A stretch of DNA of 64,000 nt from assembly GCA_030654695.1 (NCBI GenBank), contig JAURWY010000028.1:1-64000 (forward strand). The letters are read 5' to 3'. The notes under the pieces were generated by a model. The model saw only the letters and a program-made list of their open reading frames with translations. It was not told where the DNA came from and did not search any database. The position numbers and the translations under genes were made by a program. Below are positions 29,319-37,857 of the stretch, piece after piece. Positions within the stretch are counted from its first letter, which is position 1. Each line of letters begins with the position of its first letter. Source of the DNA: Polaromonas sp. (GTDB lineage Bacteria > Pseudomonadota > Gammaproteobacteria > Burkholderiales > Burkholderiaceae_C).

Positions 29319-30005
29319 GTGCCAAGCGCTCACAAGAATCTTCTCAAGGTCGACCGCAGCACCAAGACGCTGCGTGAACTCACGCTCGAAAAAATGCGCG
29401 GCGCTATCTTCAATGGCCACTTTCAGCCCGGCGCGCGACTGGTCGAGCGCCAATTGTGTGAGCAACTTGATGTCAGCCGATCGGTCGTGCGAGAGGTCTT
29501 ACGCCATCTAGAAACAGAGGGCCTCATCGAGACAATACCGCACCAAGGGCCCATCGTTGCAAGCATGGATGCCGACCGCGCAGCCCAAATCTATGAAATC
29601 CGCGCCTTGCTTGAAGGACAGGCAGCTCGTTTATGCGCTGAGAAGGCCAGCGATGAGGCCATCGAACACCTTGCCAGCCTGAACGATGACACACAAGAGG
29701 CTTTCCGAAAAAATGACTTCCAGGCAGTACTTGCTCGCACATCAATTTTTTACAAAGCTATGTTTACCGCCGCAGGTTTCAACATGGCTTGGGACATCGT
29801 GCAGTCACTGAACGCACGCATCAACCAGCTCCGCGCGATGACCATCAGCTCAACCGGTCGCTGCACCACAGCCTCTGACGAAATGGCGCGCATCGTCAAG
29901 GCTTTGCGCGACCGAGATCCGCAAGCTGCGCAGGATGCATCGCAGGCCCACGTACGTCGAGCAGCCGAGATCGCTTCACAGCGATTAACGGCATCTGGCA
30001 AGTAA
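29319..30005 (+). CDS. GntR family regulator, FCD (FadR) subfamily
   Basis: A 228-residue transcription factor. The N-terminal winged helix-turn-helix spans residues ~15-80 (TLEKMRGAIFNGHFQPGARL, EQLDVSRSVVREVLRHLETE), followed by an all-helical FCD effector domain with YEIRALLEGQAARL and later metal-ligand-type residues. The start is GTG with a poor ribosome binding site. It is the last gene of the catabolic cluster. The operator-like TGGTATACCA site in the cluster promoter suggests it represses the Bug-DUF1185-hydrolase genes until its carboxylate-like effector binds. Confidence 0.9.
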   Translation: MPSAHKNLLKVDRSTKTLRELTLEKMRGAIFNGHFQPGARLVERQLCEQLDVSRSVVREVLRHLETEGLIETIPHQGPIVASMDADRAAQIYEIRALLEGQAARLCAEKASDEAIEHLASLNDDTQEAFRKNDFQAVLARTSIFYKAMFTAAGFNMAWDIVQSLNARINQLRAMTISSTGRCTTASDEMARIVKALRDRDPQAAQDASQAHVRRAAEIASQRLTASGK

Positions 30006-30043
30006 GCCGCGGTAGAAACTGGCGCGAGAAGCGACCCTATACT

Positions 30044-30068
30044 GGCTCCTCTCAAAATGGAGCCTTTT
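30044..30068 (+). terminator. Hairpin with T-rich tail overlapping the xthA ribosome binding site
   Basis: GGCTCC and GGAGCC form a 6-bp stem with a 9-nt loop, followed by TTTT. The layout fits a short intrinsic terminator for the regulator gene upstream. The right arm contains GGAG, which is also the best Shine-Dalgarno sequence for xthA, so folding would hide the site. Confidence 0.5.
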
Positions 30069-30070
30069 CC

Positions 30071-30901
30071 TTGTTCAAACTCACCAGCCTCAACCTCAAT
30101 GGCATCCGCTCAGCCACCAGCAAAGGCGTGGAAGCCTGGCTCGAAAAAGCCAAGCCCGATTGTATTTGCGTGCAAGAGATCAAAGCCCAAGCCCCAGACA
30201 TGGCTGGCCGTTTTGAATCGCTGGCGGGGCTCAAGGGGCATTTCCAGTTCGCCGAGAAAAAAGGTTACTCCGGCGTTGGCATCTACACCCGACACGAACC
30301 GAGCGACGTCATCGTCGGCTACGGCTCCAGCGAATTCAACCCTGAAGGCCGCTACGTCGAGCTGCGTTTTGACCGGCCGGGTCGCACGCACGCACCCAAG
30401 TTGTCGATCATCAGCAGCTACTTTCCCAGCGGCTCGTCGGGTGAAGAACGGCAAGCCGCCAAGTTCCGCTTCTTGGCCGAGATGGCCCCGCACCTGCTGG
30501 CCCTGAAAAGTGATGGCCGCGAGCTTGTGCTGTGCGGCGACATCAACATCGCGCACCAAGAAATCGACCTGAAAAATTTCAAAGGCAACAAGAAAAACAG
30601 TGGCTTCACGCCCGAAGAACGCGCCTGGATGACCACTCTCTTGCAGTCCGCTGAACAGGGAACGTCTGAAGGCGGCGGCATGGTCGACGTCTACCGTCAC
30701 CTGCAACCCACCACCACCGACGCTTGCTACACCTGGTGGAGCAACCGCGGCCAAGCCTACGCCAAAAACGTGGGTTGGCGGCTCGACTACCACTTGGCGA
30801 CACCAGCCTTTGCTGGCTTGGCCCGCACCGAAGCGGTTTACAAAGACGAGCGGTTTTCAGACCACGCGCCGATCACTGTTGACTACGACTTCGCGCTTTG
30901 A
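30071..30901 (+). CDS. xthA: Exodeoxyribonuclease III
   Basis: An AP endonuclease and 3'-5' exonuclease of base-excision repair. The 276-residue product has FKLTSLNLNGIRSA with the metal-binding Asn, CVQEIKAQ with the catalytic Glu, VLCGDINIAHQEIDL with the Asp/Asn pair, RLDYHLATP, and FSDHAPITVDYDF with the catalytic His. The start codon is TTG: no ATG or GTG is available in frame at the conserved N-terminus, and GGAG lies 8 nt upstream of the TTG. Confidence 0.95.
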   Translation: MFKLTSLNLNGIRSATSKGVEAWLEKAKPDCICVQEIKAQAPDMAGRFESLAGLKGHFQFAEKKGYSGVGIYTRHEPSDVIVGYGSSEFNPEGRYVELRFDRPGRTHAPKLSIISSYFPSGSSGEERQAAKFRFLAEMAPHLLALKSDGRELVLCGDINIAHQEIDLKNFKGNKKNSGFTPEERAWMTTLLQSAEQGTSEGGGMVDVYRHLQPTTTDACYTWWSNRGQAYAKNVGWRLDYHLATPAFAGLARTEAVYKDERFSDHAPITVDYDFAL

Positions 30902-30980
30902 CGTCACTCTCGTCAGAGGGTTGAAAGCTTTGAATTCGAGCAGACACGACGCACTGCCCAGCAAAAGAATGAATAATATG

Positions 30981-31012
30981 GTTTTAAAGTTTAAAACTAA
31001 AGTTGCTATAAA
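30981..31012 (+). promoter_or_regulatory. Operator-like inverted repeat and -10 box before the BCCT gene
   Basis: GTTTTAAA and TTTAAAAC form a perfect inverted repeat around one central base. TATAAA follows about 10 bp downstream and would serve as a -10 box, so a protein bound at the repeat would cover the -35 region. Located 55-85 bp before the BCCT start. Visual prediction only. Confidence 0.4.
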
Positions 31013-31066
31013 AGGGTGAAGTGCCGCACAATGTGCCGCTTCAATAAAAATTAAAGGATCTCTCTG

Positions 31067-32698
31067 ATGAGCAACCCCAAAGATCCGATGATCCCTGACG
31101 GTCGCGTTAATCCGATCCAGACCGACTACAAAGTGGGTCAGGACAACATCGTGATGAACATCGGACCCTTCGGTCTGGACATCCACAACCGCGTCTTTGC
31201 CGTCTCCGGCCTGCTGGTGGTTGCGTTCGTGCTGTTGACACTGATGTTCCAGACGCAAGTTGAACCACTGTTCACCAGCATGCGCGGCTGGCTGACCTCG
31301 AACCTCGACTGGTTCTTCATCAGCTCGGCCAACATCTTCGTCGTCGTCTGTATTGGTATCGCGGTCTCTCCGCTAGGGCGGGTGCGGCTGGGCGGCACCG
31401 AGGCCAAGCCCGACTACACCTACCTGAGTTGGTTCTCGATGTTGTTCGCAGCAGGCATGGGCATCGGCCTGATGTTCTTCGGCGTGTCCGAGCCACTGAC
31501 GCACTTCGGGACTGCCATGGGCGGCACCGTCGTCGAGAACGGCGTGCGAACCGACTGGGCGCCGCTGGGTGCTGCCGCCGGCGACGCGGCCGGGGCCGCG
31601 CGTCTGGGCTTGGCGGCCACCATCTTCCATTGGGCGCTGCATCCTTGGGCTATCTACGCGGTGATCGCGCTCGGCCTGGCCTTGTTTTCATTCAACAAGG
31701 GATTGCCGCTGACCATGCGTAGCGTGTTCTACCCGCTGCTGGGCGAGCGCGTCTGGGGCTGGCCTGGCCACATGATCGACATCTTGGCCGTGATAGCCAC
31801 CATGTTTGGATTGGCCACTTCGCTCGGCTTCGGCGCGGCGCAGGCCAGCGCCGGGCTGAACTTCCTGTTCGGTGTGCCGCTGGGCGCCACGACTCAGATC
31901 GTGCTGGTGATCATCATCACCGCCATCGCACTTGGATCGGTATTGGCTGGTCTGGACGCCGGCGTCAAGCGCCTGTCCGAGATCAACATGATGCTGGCAC
32001 TGCTGCTGCTGGTGTTCGTGATTGCGGTGGGCCCGACGATGGCCGTGCTGGGCGGCTTGGTCAACAGCTTGGGCGCCTACCTGCAGTACCTTCCCGCGTT
32101 GTCGAACCCGATCAATCGCGAAGACGCCAATTTCGTGCAGGGCTGGACGGCCTTCTACTGGGCTTGGTGGATCAGCTGGTCGCCGTTCGTCGGCATGTTC
32201 ATCGCGCGCGTCTCGCGCGGCCGCACAGTCCGCGAGTTCTTGATTTCCGTGCTAATCGTGCCCTCACTGGCTTGCGTGGTGTGGATGGCGGTGTTTGGCG
32301 GCACGGCCATCACCCAAGTCATGAACGATGGTTATCAGGCCGCCGTCAACGCCGACCTGCCCCTGCAGCTGTTCATGGTGCTGGACGCGCTGCCGCTGGC
32401 CCAGATCTCGTCCTTCATCGGTATCGTGCTGGTGGTGGTGTTCTTCGTCACTTCGTCTGACTCTGGCTCGCTGGTCATCGACGTCATCGCATCGGGTGGC
32501 AAGGTCGACGCCCCTGTCCCGCAACGCGTGTTCTGGTGCACGATGCAAGGCTTGGTCGCCATCGCTCTGATCCTCGGGGGCGGACTCGGCGCGTTGCAGG
32601 CCATGGCCGTGTCCACCGGCCTGCCCTTCACCATCGTGCTGCTGGTGTCTGTCGTCTCCTTGATCAAGGGCTTGATGTCGGAGCCGCGCGGCCGCTGA
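31067..32698 (+). CDS. BCCT family (betaine/choline/carnitine) transporter
   Basis: A 543-residue inner-membrane secondary transporter with about twelve helices. The family sequences GMGIGLMFFGVSEPLTHF, FHWALHPWAIYAVI, the tryptophan-rich GWTAFYWAWWISWSPFVGMFIARVSRGRTVREF and FFVTSSDSGSLVID are all present. BCCT carriers import quaternary amines such as glycine betaine or choline, driven by sodium or protons, often for osmoprotection. The cytoplasmic tail is short, which argues against direct osmosensing of the BetP kind. The next two genes follow after 26 and 11 bp and are probably cotranscribed. Confidence 0.93.
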   Translation: MSNPKDPMIPDGRVNPIQTDYKVGQDNIVMNIGPFGLDIHNRVFAVSGLLVVAFVLLTLMFQTQVEPLFTSMRGWLTSNLDWFFISSANIFVVVCIGIAVSPLGRVRLGGTEAKPDYTYLSWFSMLFAAGMGIGLMFFGVSEPLTHFGTAMGGTVVENGVRTDWAPLGAAAGDAAGAARLGLAATIFHWALHPWAIYAVIALGLALFSFNKGLPLTMRSVFYPLLGERVWGWPGHMIDILAVIATMFGLATSLGFGAAQASAGLNFLFGVPLGATTQIVLVIIITAIALGSVLAGLDAGVKRLSEINMMLALLLLVFVIAVGPTMAVLGGLVNSLGAYLQYLPALSNPINREDANFVQGWTAFYWAWWISWSPFVGMFIARVSRGRTVREFLISVLIVPSLACVVWMAVFGGTAITQVMNDGYQAAVNADLPLQLFMVLDALPLAQISSFIGIVLVVVFFVTSSDSGSLVIDVIASGGKVDAPVPQRVFWCTMQGLVAIALILGGGLGALQAMAVSTGLPFTIVLLVSVVSLIKGLMSEPRGR

Positions 32699-32724
32699 CG
32701 TGACCAAGCACCCACGGAGCAGGC

Positions 32725-34602
32725 ATGCAAGTTGAACAGATCGAAATCCTCGATTTTCTGCGCGGCCTGCCGGTTCTTCAAGGTCTGCCCGAGGAGGCGC
32801 TGCAACGTGCAGCAGCAGCCGTGGACGTTCGCTACCATCCTGCAGGCCAGCGCATTCTTGAGTTTGGTGACACAGCGCAGAGTTGGTTCATCTTGCGCAG
32901 CGGTGCGGTCGAGGTCTACCGGCGCGACGGCAGCCTGTACAACCGACTGACCGCAGGCGGTCACTTCGGCGAGTTCGGCCTGCTGCGTCACCGGCGCGTG
33001 CGCTTTCCAACCGCCGCGCTCGAAGACTGCCTTCTTTACCAGATCCCTGAGCCGGTGTTCACCGAGCTGTTCGAGGCCTACCCGGACTTCGCCGATCAGG
33101 TTGAAATTGAGGACAACAGCCGCCTGCGCAGCGCGGTGGAAGGCCGTGACGGCGGCAGCGAAATCCTGACGGAGCCTGTGGAGACACTGGTCAGCCGTGC
33201 GGCGGTGATGGTCGACGGCGGCGCCAGCGCGCGAGATGCCGCCAAACGCATGACCGACGAAGGGGTGTCGTGTCTGCTCGTCACCGCACCAAGCGCGGAC
33301 GCCGACGCGCCCGCGCAGCTGGTGGGCATCGTCACCGACCGCGACCTGCGCACGCGACTGATCGCCACCGGCCTGCCTTTCGACACGCCGGTGCAGCAGC
33401 TGATGACGCCAACGTTGGTCTCTGTGCAGCACGAGCAACGCGTGTCCGATGCTTGGCAGCAGATGCTGCGCCACAACGTACACCATCTGCCGGTGCTCAA
33501 GCAGGAACAGCCGATCGGTGTCATCACAGTGTCCGACCTGATTCGCAACGAATCGAACCAGAGCGTTTACCTCGTCGGCCGCATCCTGCGCTGCAAGAAC
33601 GTGGATGAGCTGGTCGCACTGGCCACGGATGTGCGGGCCTGCTTTCTGCAGCTGGCACAGGCCGAGACGCATGCGAAGCTGGTAGGCGTCACGACGTCGG
33701 CCCTAGGCCGCAGTTTCCAGCAGCGACTCCTTGAGCTGGCCGAGGCCGAACTCGGCCCACCGCCCGTGCGCTATTGCTTACTTGCACTGGGCTCGGTGGC
33801 GCGCCAAGAACAGCTCTTGGTGTCCGACCAGGACAACGCGCTGGTGCTGGCGAACGATTTCGACCCGGTCCGGCACGACGCCTATTTCAAGGCGCTGGCC
33901 ACCCGCCTCAGCGACGGCCTAGACCGCTGCGGCTACCCTTATTGCACGGGCGGCGTGATGGCGACAAACGATGCTTGGCGCCAGCCCCTGAGAGTGTGGG
34001 AGCAGATCTTCACGCGCTGGATCGAACAGCCAACGCCGCAGGATTTGCTCAACAGCAGCATCTTCTTCGACCTCGACTGCGTCGCGGGACACTCCGCGTT
34101 GATTGAGCGCCTGCGCCATCAGATCGCTCGCCAAGCCAAGGCCAGCCCGCGCTTCTTGGCCAGCATGGCGCGCAACGCGCTGCTGCGCACGCCGCCACTC
34201 GGTTTTTTCAAAGGCTTCGTGATGGAGTCCGACGGCCGCCAAGCCAACACCATCAACCTGAAGCGGCGCGGCACCGCACCGCTGGTTGACTTGATTCGCG
34301 TCCATGCGCTGGCGGTGGGCTCGTCTGCGCGCAATTCATTCACCCGCATCAAGGACGTGACCGCAGCCGGCATCCTGCCGCCTGGGCGGGGCCGGGACTT
34401 GGGTGCCGCACTGGCGTTCATCTCGTCAGTCCGGATCCGCCACATGGCTGACGACCTGACCAGCGGTCGCGAACCCGACAACAGTATCGAACCCGACAAC
34501 TTATCGGACTTTGACCGCAAGAACCTGCGCGAGGCCTTCCTCGTGCTCGACGGCGCTCAGCAATTCCTGAAGTTTCGCTACCAGCCTGGCCGCACGAACT
34601 GA
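32725..34602 (+). CDS. cNMP-binding/CBS/DUF294 nucleotidyltransferase-like protein
   Basis: A 625-residue cytoplasmic regulator-like protein. Domains in order: cyclic-nucleotide-binding fold (~10-130, with GHFGEFGLL), tandem CBS domains (~150-280, with GIVTDRDLRTRL and GVITVSDLIRN), a DUF294 nucleotidyltransferase-like domain with GSVARQEQ (356-363) and SDQDNAL (367-373), and a C-terminal DUF294-associated helical domain. The same architecture is found next to acetate-type sodium/solute symporters in other proteobacteria, where it is suspected of sensing nucleotides and controlling transport; here the partner is a BCCT carrier. Enzymatic activity is not established. Confidence 0.88.
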   Translation: MQVEQIEILDFLRGLPVLQGLPEEALQRAAAAVDVRYHPAGQRILEFGDTAQSWFILRSGAVEVYRRDGSLYNRLTAGGHFGEFGLLRHRRVRFPTAALEDCLLYQIPEPVFTELFEAYPDFADQVEIEDNSRLRSAVEGRDGGSEILTEPVETLVSRAAVMVDGGASARDAAKRMTDEGVSCLLVTAPSADADAPAQLVGIVTDRDLRTRLIATGLPFDTPVQQLMTPTLVSVQHEQRVSDAWQQMLRHNVHHLPVLKQEQPIGVITVSDLIRNESNQSVYLVGRILRCKNVDELVALATDVRACFLQLAQAETHAKLVGVTTSALGRSFQQRLLELAEAELGPPPVRYCLLALGSVARQEQLLVSDQDNALVLANDFDPVRHDAYFKALATRLSDGLDRCGYPYCTGGVMATNDAWRQPLRVWEQIFTRWIEQPTPQDLLNSSIFFDLDCVAGHSALIERLRHQIARQAKASPRFLASMARNALLRTPPLGFFKGFVMESDGRQANTINLKRRGTAPLVDLIRVHALAVGSSARNSFTRIKDVTAAGILPPGRGRDLGAALAFISSVRIRHMADDLTSGREPDNSIEPDNLSDFDRKNLREAFLVLDGAQQFLKFRYQPGRTN

Positions 34603-34613
34603 AGTCGGCCCGC

Positions 34614-35360
34614 ATGCTACACCGGGATTTACTCAAACCGCCCGTCCGCGCTGAGGCCGCAGCAGTTGCCACGCCGGACTGGCCACAACGCTTTCAAGCC
34701 TTGGCCGCGACAGCGCGCGATGGGCGGCTGCAAGCCTACTACGCGGCGGGCGTGCCGAGCGCCGATGCGCCGCTGTCGACCGTGCCGATGGCCGCGCTGG
34801 ACATCGAGACCACCGGCCTAGACCCCAGCCGACACGAGATCGTCAGCATTGCCTTGGTGCCGATGAACCTGGCTCAGATCCAAAGCAGCGGCACACGGCA
34901 CTGGATCGTCAAACCGCAAGGTGACTTGACAGCCGAGTCGGTGACTTTTCACGGCATCACCCATTCGCAGGTCGCGCAGGCGCCGGACCTTGACACCGTG
35001 CTGCAGTCTCTGCTGACGGCGATGGCCGGCCGTGTACTGGTCGTTCATTGCCGGGAGATTGAACGCGGCTTCTTGGATGCGGCGCTGAGAGCGCGGCTGG
35101 GCGAAGGGCTGCAGTTCCCCGTCATCGACACGATGGAGTTAGAAGCCCGACTGCACCGCCGGCCGACCGGCTTCTGGGCTCGTTGGCGCCAAGCGCCGCC
35201 GCCATCGATCCGCCTGGCCGACAGCCGCCGCCGCTATGGCCTGCCTGGCTACCGGCCACACCACGCACCCACCGACGCGCTGGCATCGGCAGAACTGCTG
35301 CTGGCGCAGGTGGCCGACCGCTTTTCACCGCAGACGCCGTTGAGCAAGCTGTGGTGGTGA
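34614..35360 (+). CDS. DEDDh 3'-5' exonuclease (DnaQ-like) linked to the DUF294 protein
   Basis: A 248-residue protein with a ~55-residue leader and a DnaQ-type exonuclease domain. Exo I is ALDIETTGLD (D63, E65). Exo III is HHAPTDALASAELLL, giving the His and final Asp. At Exo II, where polymerase III epsilon has an FD pair, it reads HCREIERGFLDAAL, so the usual aspartate is replaced by glutamate or shifted; activity may be altered. It is cotranscribed with the DUF294 gene, a pairing seen widely, and is unlikely to be the replicative proofreading subunit. Confidence 0.85.
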   Translation: MLHRDLLKPPVRAEAAAVATPDWPQRFQALAATARDGRLQAYYAAGVPSADAPLSTVPMAALDIETTGLDPSRHEIVSIALVPMNLAQIQSSGTRHWIVKPQGDLTAESVTFHGITHSQVAQAPDLDTVLQSLLTAMAGRVLVVHCREIERGFLDAALRARLGEGLQFPVIDTMELEARLHRRPTGFWARWRQAPPPSIRLADSRRRYGLPGYRPHHAPTDALASAELLLAQVADRFSPQTPLSKLWW

Positions 35361-35455
35361 GTGAGCGAAGCACGGCGTGAATGGACGATGCATACTCAGG
35401 TACTACGTTGGCGCCCTTTAGCCAACGTTTGGTCATCCCCTACTAGGACTCTGAA

Positions 35456-36799
35456 GTGAAGTACAAAACCCTCCCCGACTTTCTGGACTACGTCAAAGCC
35501 CGTGACCCGCACCAACCTGAGTTCTTGCAGGCCGTGCATGAAGTCATGGGCAGTCTGTGGGGCTTTATCAAGGCCAACCCGCGCTATGCAGACGCTGACA
35601 TTTTGGAGCGCTTGGTGGAGTCAGAGCGGGTCATTCAGTTCCGAGTGTCTTGGGTCGACGACCGTCAGCAGACGCAAACCAACCGGGCTTTTCGGATTCA
35701 GCACAGCTCGGCCATCGGCCCCTACAAAGGCGGCATGCGTTTTCACCCGTCGGTGAACCTGTCCATTTTGAAGTTTTTAGCGTTTGAACAAACCCTGAAA
35801 AATGCCTTGACGACCTTGCCCATGGGCGGCGGCAAAGGCGGTTCCGACTTTGACCCGAAGGGCAAGAGCCGCAACGAAGTGATGCGTTTTTGTCAGGCGC
35901 TGATGACCGAGTTGTATCGCCACCTAGGCCCTGACACCGACGTGCCAGCAGGCGACATCGGCGTTGGTGGCCGTGAAGTGGGTTTCATGACCGGCATGAT
36001 GAAAAAACTCTCGAACAACGCCGCTTGCGTGTTCACCGGCAAAGGCCTGACGTTCGGCGGCAGCTTGATTCGCCCTGAAGCCACTGGCTACGGTCTGGTG
36101 TACTTTGTCCAGGAGATGCTGGCGCGACAAAACATGAATCTGGATGGTCTGCGTGTGGCTGTCTCGGGCTCTGGCAACGTGGCGCAATACACCATCGAAA
36201 AAGCCATGGCACTGGGCGCCAAAGTCATCACCGCCTCTGACTCCGGTGGCACCGTCATCGACGAAGCAGGCTTCACACCAGAAAAACTGGCGCTGCTGAT
36301 GGACATCAAAAACCAGAACTTCGGCCGCGTCGAAACCTACGCCAAACAACTCGGCCTGCGCTTTGAAGCCGGCCAAAATCCGTGGAGCGTTGCGGTCGAC
36401 ATCGCCCTGCCTTGCGCGACACAAAACGAGCTCAATGCCAACGATGCGCGGGCGCTGGTGAAAAACGGCGTCAAGTGCGTAGCCGAGGGCGCCAACATGC
36501 CCTGTAACCTCGAAGCGGTCGACGTGTTTTTGAACGCCAAGATCATGTTTGCGCCGGGCAAAGCCGCAAATGCGGGCGGCGTCGCCACCTCCGGTCTGGA
36601 GATGACACAAAATGCTGAACGCCTGCCGTGGACGCGCGACGAAGTCGACGCCCGTCTGCGCATCATCATGTCCGACATCCACGCCAACTGCGTGCGCTAC
36701 GGCGAACGTGGCGCGGGTTTTGTGCATTACGTTGACGGCGCTAACATCGCCGGCTTCGTGAAAGTGGCCGACGCCATGACGGCACAAGGCGTTTACTGA
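35456..36799 (+). CDS. gdhA: NADP-specific glutamate dehydrogenase
   Basis: Reductive amination of 2-oxoglutarate to glutamate, assimilating ammonium. The 447-residue product is the hexameric small class. KGGMRFHPSV (91-100), PMGGGKGGSDFDPKGKS with catalytic K127, DVPAGDIGVGGREVG with the catalytic aspartate, a Rossmann GSGNVAQ motif near residue 240 and the AGGVATSGLEM segment are present. The start is GTG with AGGA at a suitable distance. It appears monocistronic, though the Bug gene follows after 50 bp on the same strand. Confidence 0.96.
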   Translation: MKYKTLPDFLDYVKARDPHQPEFLQAVHEVMGSLWGFIKANPRYADADILERLVESERVIQFRVSWVDDRQQTQTNRAFRIQHSSAIGPYKGGMRFHPSVNLSILKFLAFEQTLKNALTTLPMGGGKGGSDFDPKGKSRNEVMRFCQALMTELYRHLGPDTDVPAGDIGVGGREVGFMTGMMKKLSNNAACVFTGKGLTFGGSLIRPEATGYGLVYFVQEMLARQNMNLDGLRVAVSGSGNVAQYTIEKAMALGAKVITASDSGGTVIDEAGFTPEKLALLMDIKNQNFGRVETYAKQLGLRFEAGQNPWSVAVDIALPCATQNELNANDARALVKNGVKCVAEGANMPCNLEAVDVFLNAKIMFAPGKAANAGGVATSGLEMTQNAERLPWTRDEVDARLRIIMSDIHANCVRYGERGAGFVHYVDGANIAGFVKVADAMTAQGVY

Positions 36800-36850
36800 C
36801 CTTGGTTTAGACTCCCGCAACCCCGAATTCACAACCATAGGCACAACTCC

Positions 36851-37825
36851 ATGCGTCAACACAACATCAAAGCGGTTATCGCCACACTCGCCCTCGGCAT
36901 GAGCGCTCTGAGCGCCTCCGCGCAGGACTTCCCCGTCAATAAAACCATCACGGTCATGGTCGGTTTTGCGGCTGGCGGTGCCACCGACACAGCGGCGCGC
37001 ATCATCGCGAAAAAGCTGGGCGAAAACATCGGCCAGCCCGTTGTGGTTGAAAACAAAGGTGGTGCGGGCGGCAACATTGCGCACCAGTACACGGCCGTTG
37101 GCCCGACTGACGGCAGCCTGATTCTGTTCGGCTCGGTCGGCCCGCTGACGATTGCACCGCACCTCATGAAGCTGCCTTACGACCCGGTCAAAGACCTCGC
37201 CCCCATCACCATGGGCGTGAACTTCCCGAACGTGCTGGTGGTTGGCGCAGACACCAAGATCAAAACCTTTGCCGAGTTCGTCGCCTTCGCCAAGAAGAAT
37301 CCGGGCAAGCTCGACTACGCCTCCACCGGTGCCGGTTCGGCCTCACATTTGGCCGGCGAAATGCTGAACCTGATGGCCAATATCGACACCGTGCACATTC
37401 CTTACAAAGGTGGTGCGCCTGCGCTGCAAGACTTGCTGGGTGGCCGCGTCGCCGCTTACTACTCCACCTACGCTACGGCGCAGCCTCATATCGACAGCGG
37501 CCGACTGGTTGCGCTGGCCAGCACCGGCACAGAGCGACTGACATCGCTGCCCAAGATTCCGACGATCGCCGAGTCCGGCTACCCCGGCTTCGCGGCCACC
37601 AACTGGTACGCCTTTGTCGCCTCTTCCAAGGTACCGCAGCCGATCCTAGACCGCTGGAATGTGGAACTCGTGAAAGTCCTGAAGTCGCCAGACGTGGTGG
37701 CTGCGCTGAACAAGCACGGCCTCACACCCCAGCCCGGCACGCGTGACGAACTGACGCGCTACATGGCGTCTGAAACTCTCTCTTGGGGCAAACTGATCCG
37801 CGAGCGCAAGATCACGGCGCAGTAA
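36851..37825 (+). CDS. Tripartite tricarboxylate transporter receptor (Bug family)
   Basis: A 324-residue periplasmic binding protein. The signal peptide ends near ALSASAQ (residue ~25), then FPVNKTITVMVGFAAGGATD, VVENKGGAGGNIA, VHIPYKGGAPALQDLLGGR and PTIAESGYPGF are typical Bug sequences. The ligand is unknown; relatives bind small dicarboxylates, amino acids or nicotinamide-like compounds. No TctAB genes are adjacent. It lies 51 bp after gdhA, which hints weakly at a ligand related to nitrogen or glutamate metabolism. Confidence 0.9.
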   Translation: MRQHNIKAVIATLALGMSALSASAQDFPVNKTITVMVGFAAGGATDTAARIIAKKLGENIGQPVVVENKGGAGGNIAHQYTAVGPTDGSLILFGSVGPLTIAPHLMKLPYDPVKDLAPITMGVNFPNVLVVGADTKIKTFAEFVAFAKKNPGKLDYASTGAGSASHLAGEMLNLMANIDTVHIPYKGGAPALQDLLGGRVAAYYSTYATAQPHIDSGRLVALASTGTERLTSLPKIPTIAESGYPGFAATNWYAFVASSKVPQPILDRWNVELVKVLKSPDVVAALNKHGLTPQPGTRDELTRYMASETLSWGKLIRERKITAQ

Positions 37826-37857
37826 GCCAACCCAGCGGGCTACACCCTTCAATCACC

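Noticed and set aside
32725-35360. Toxin-antitoxin or defence module reading of the DUF294-exonuclease pair
   Set aside because: Sizes, domains and coupling to a transporter fit a known regulatory pairing better than a defence system.
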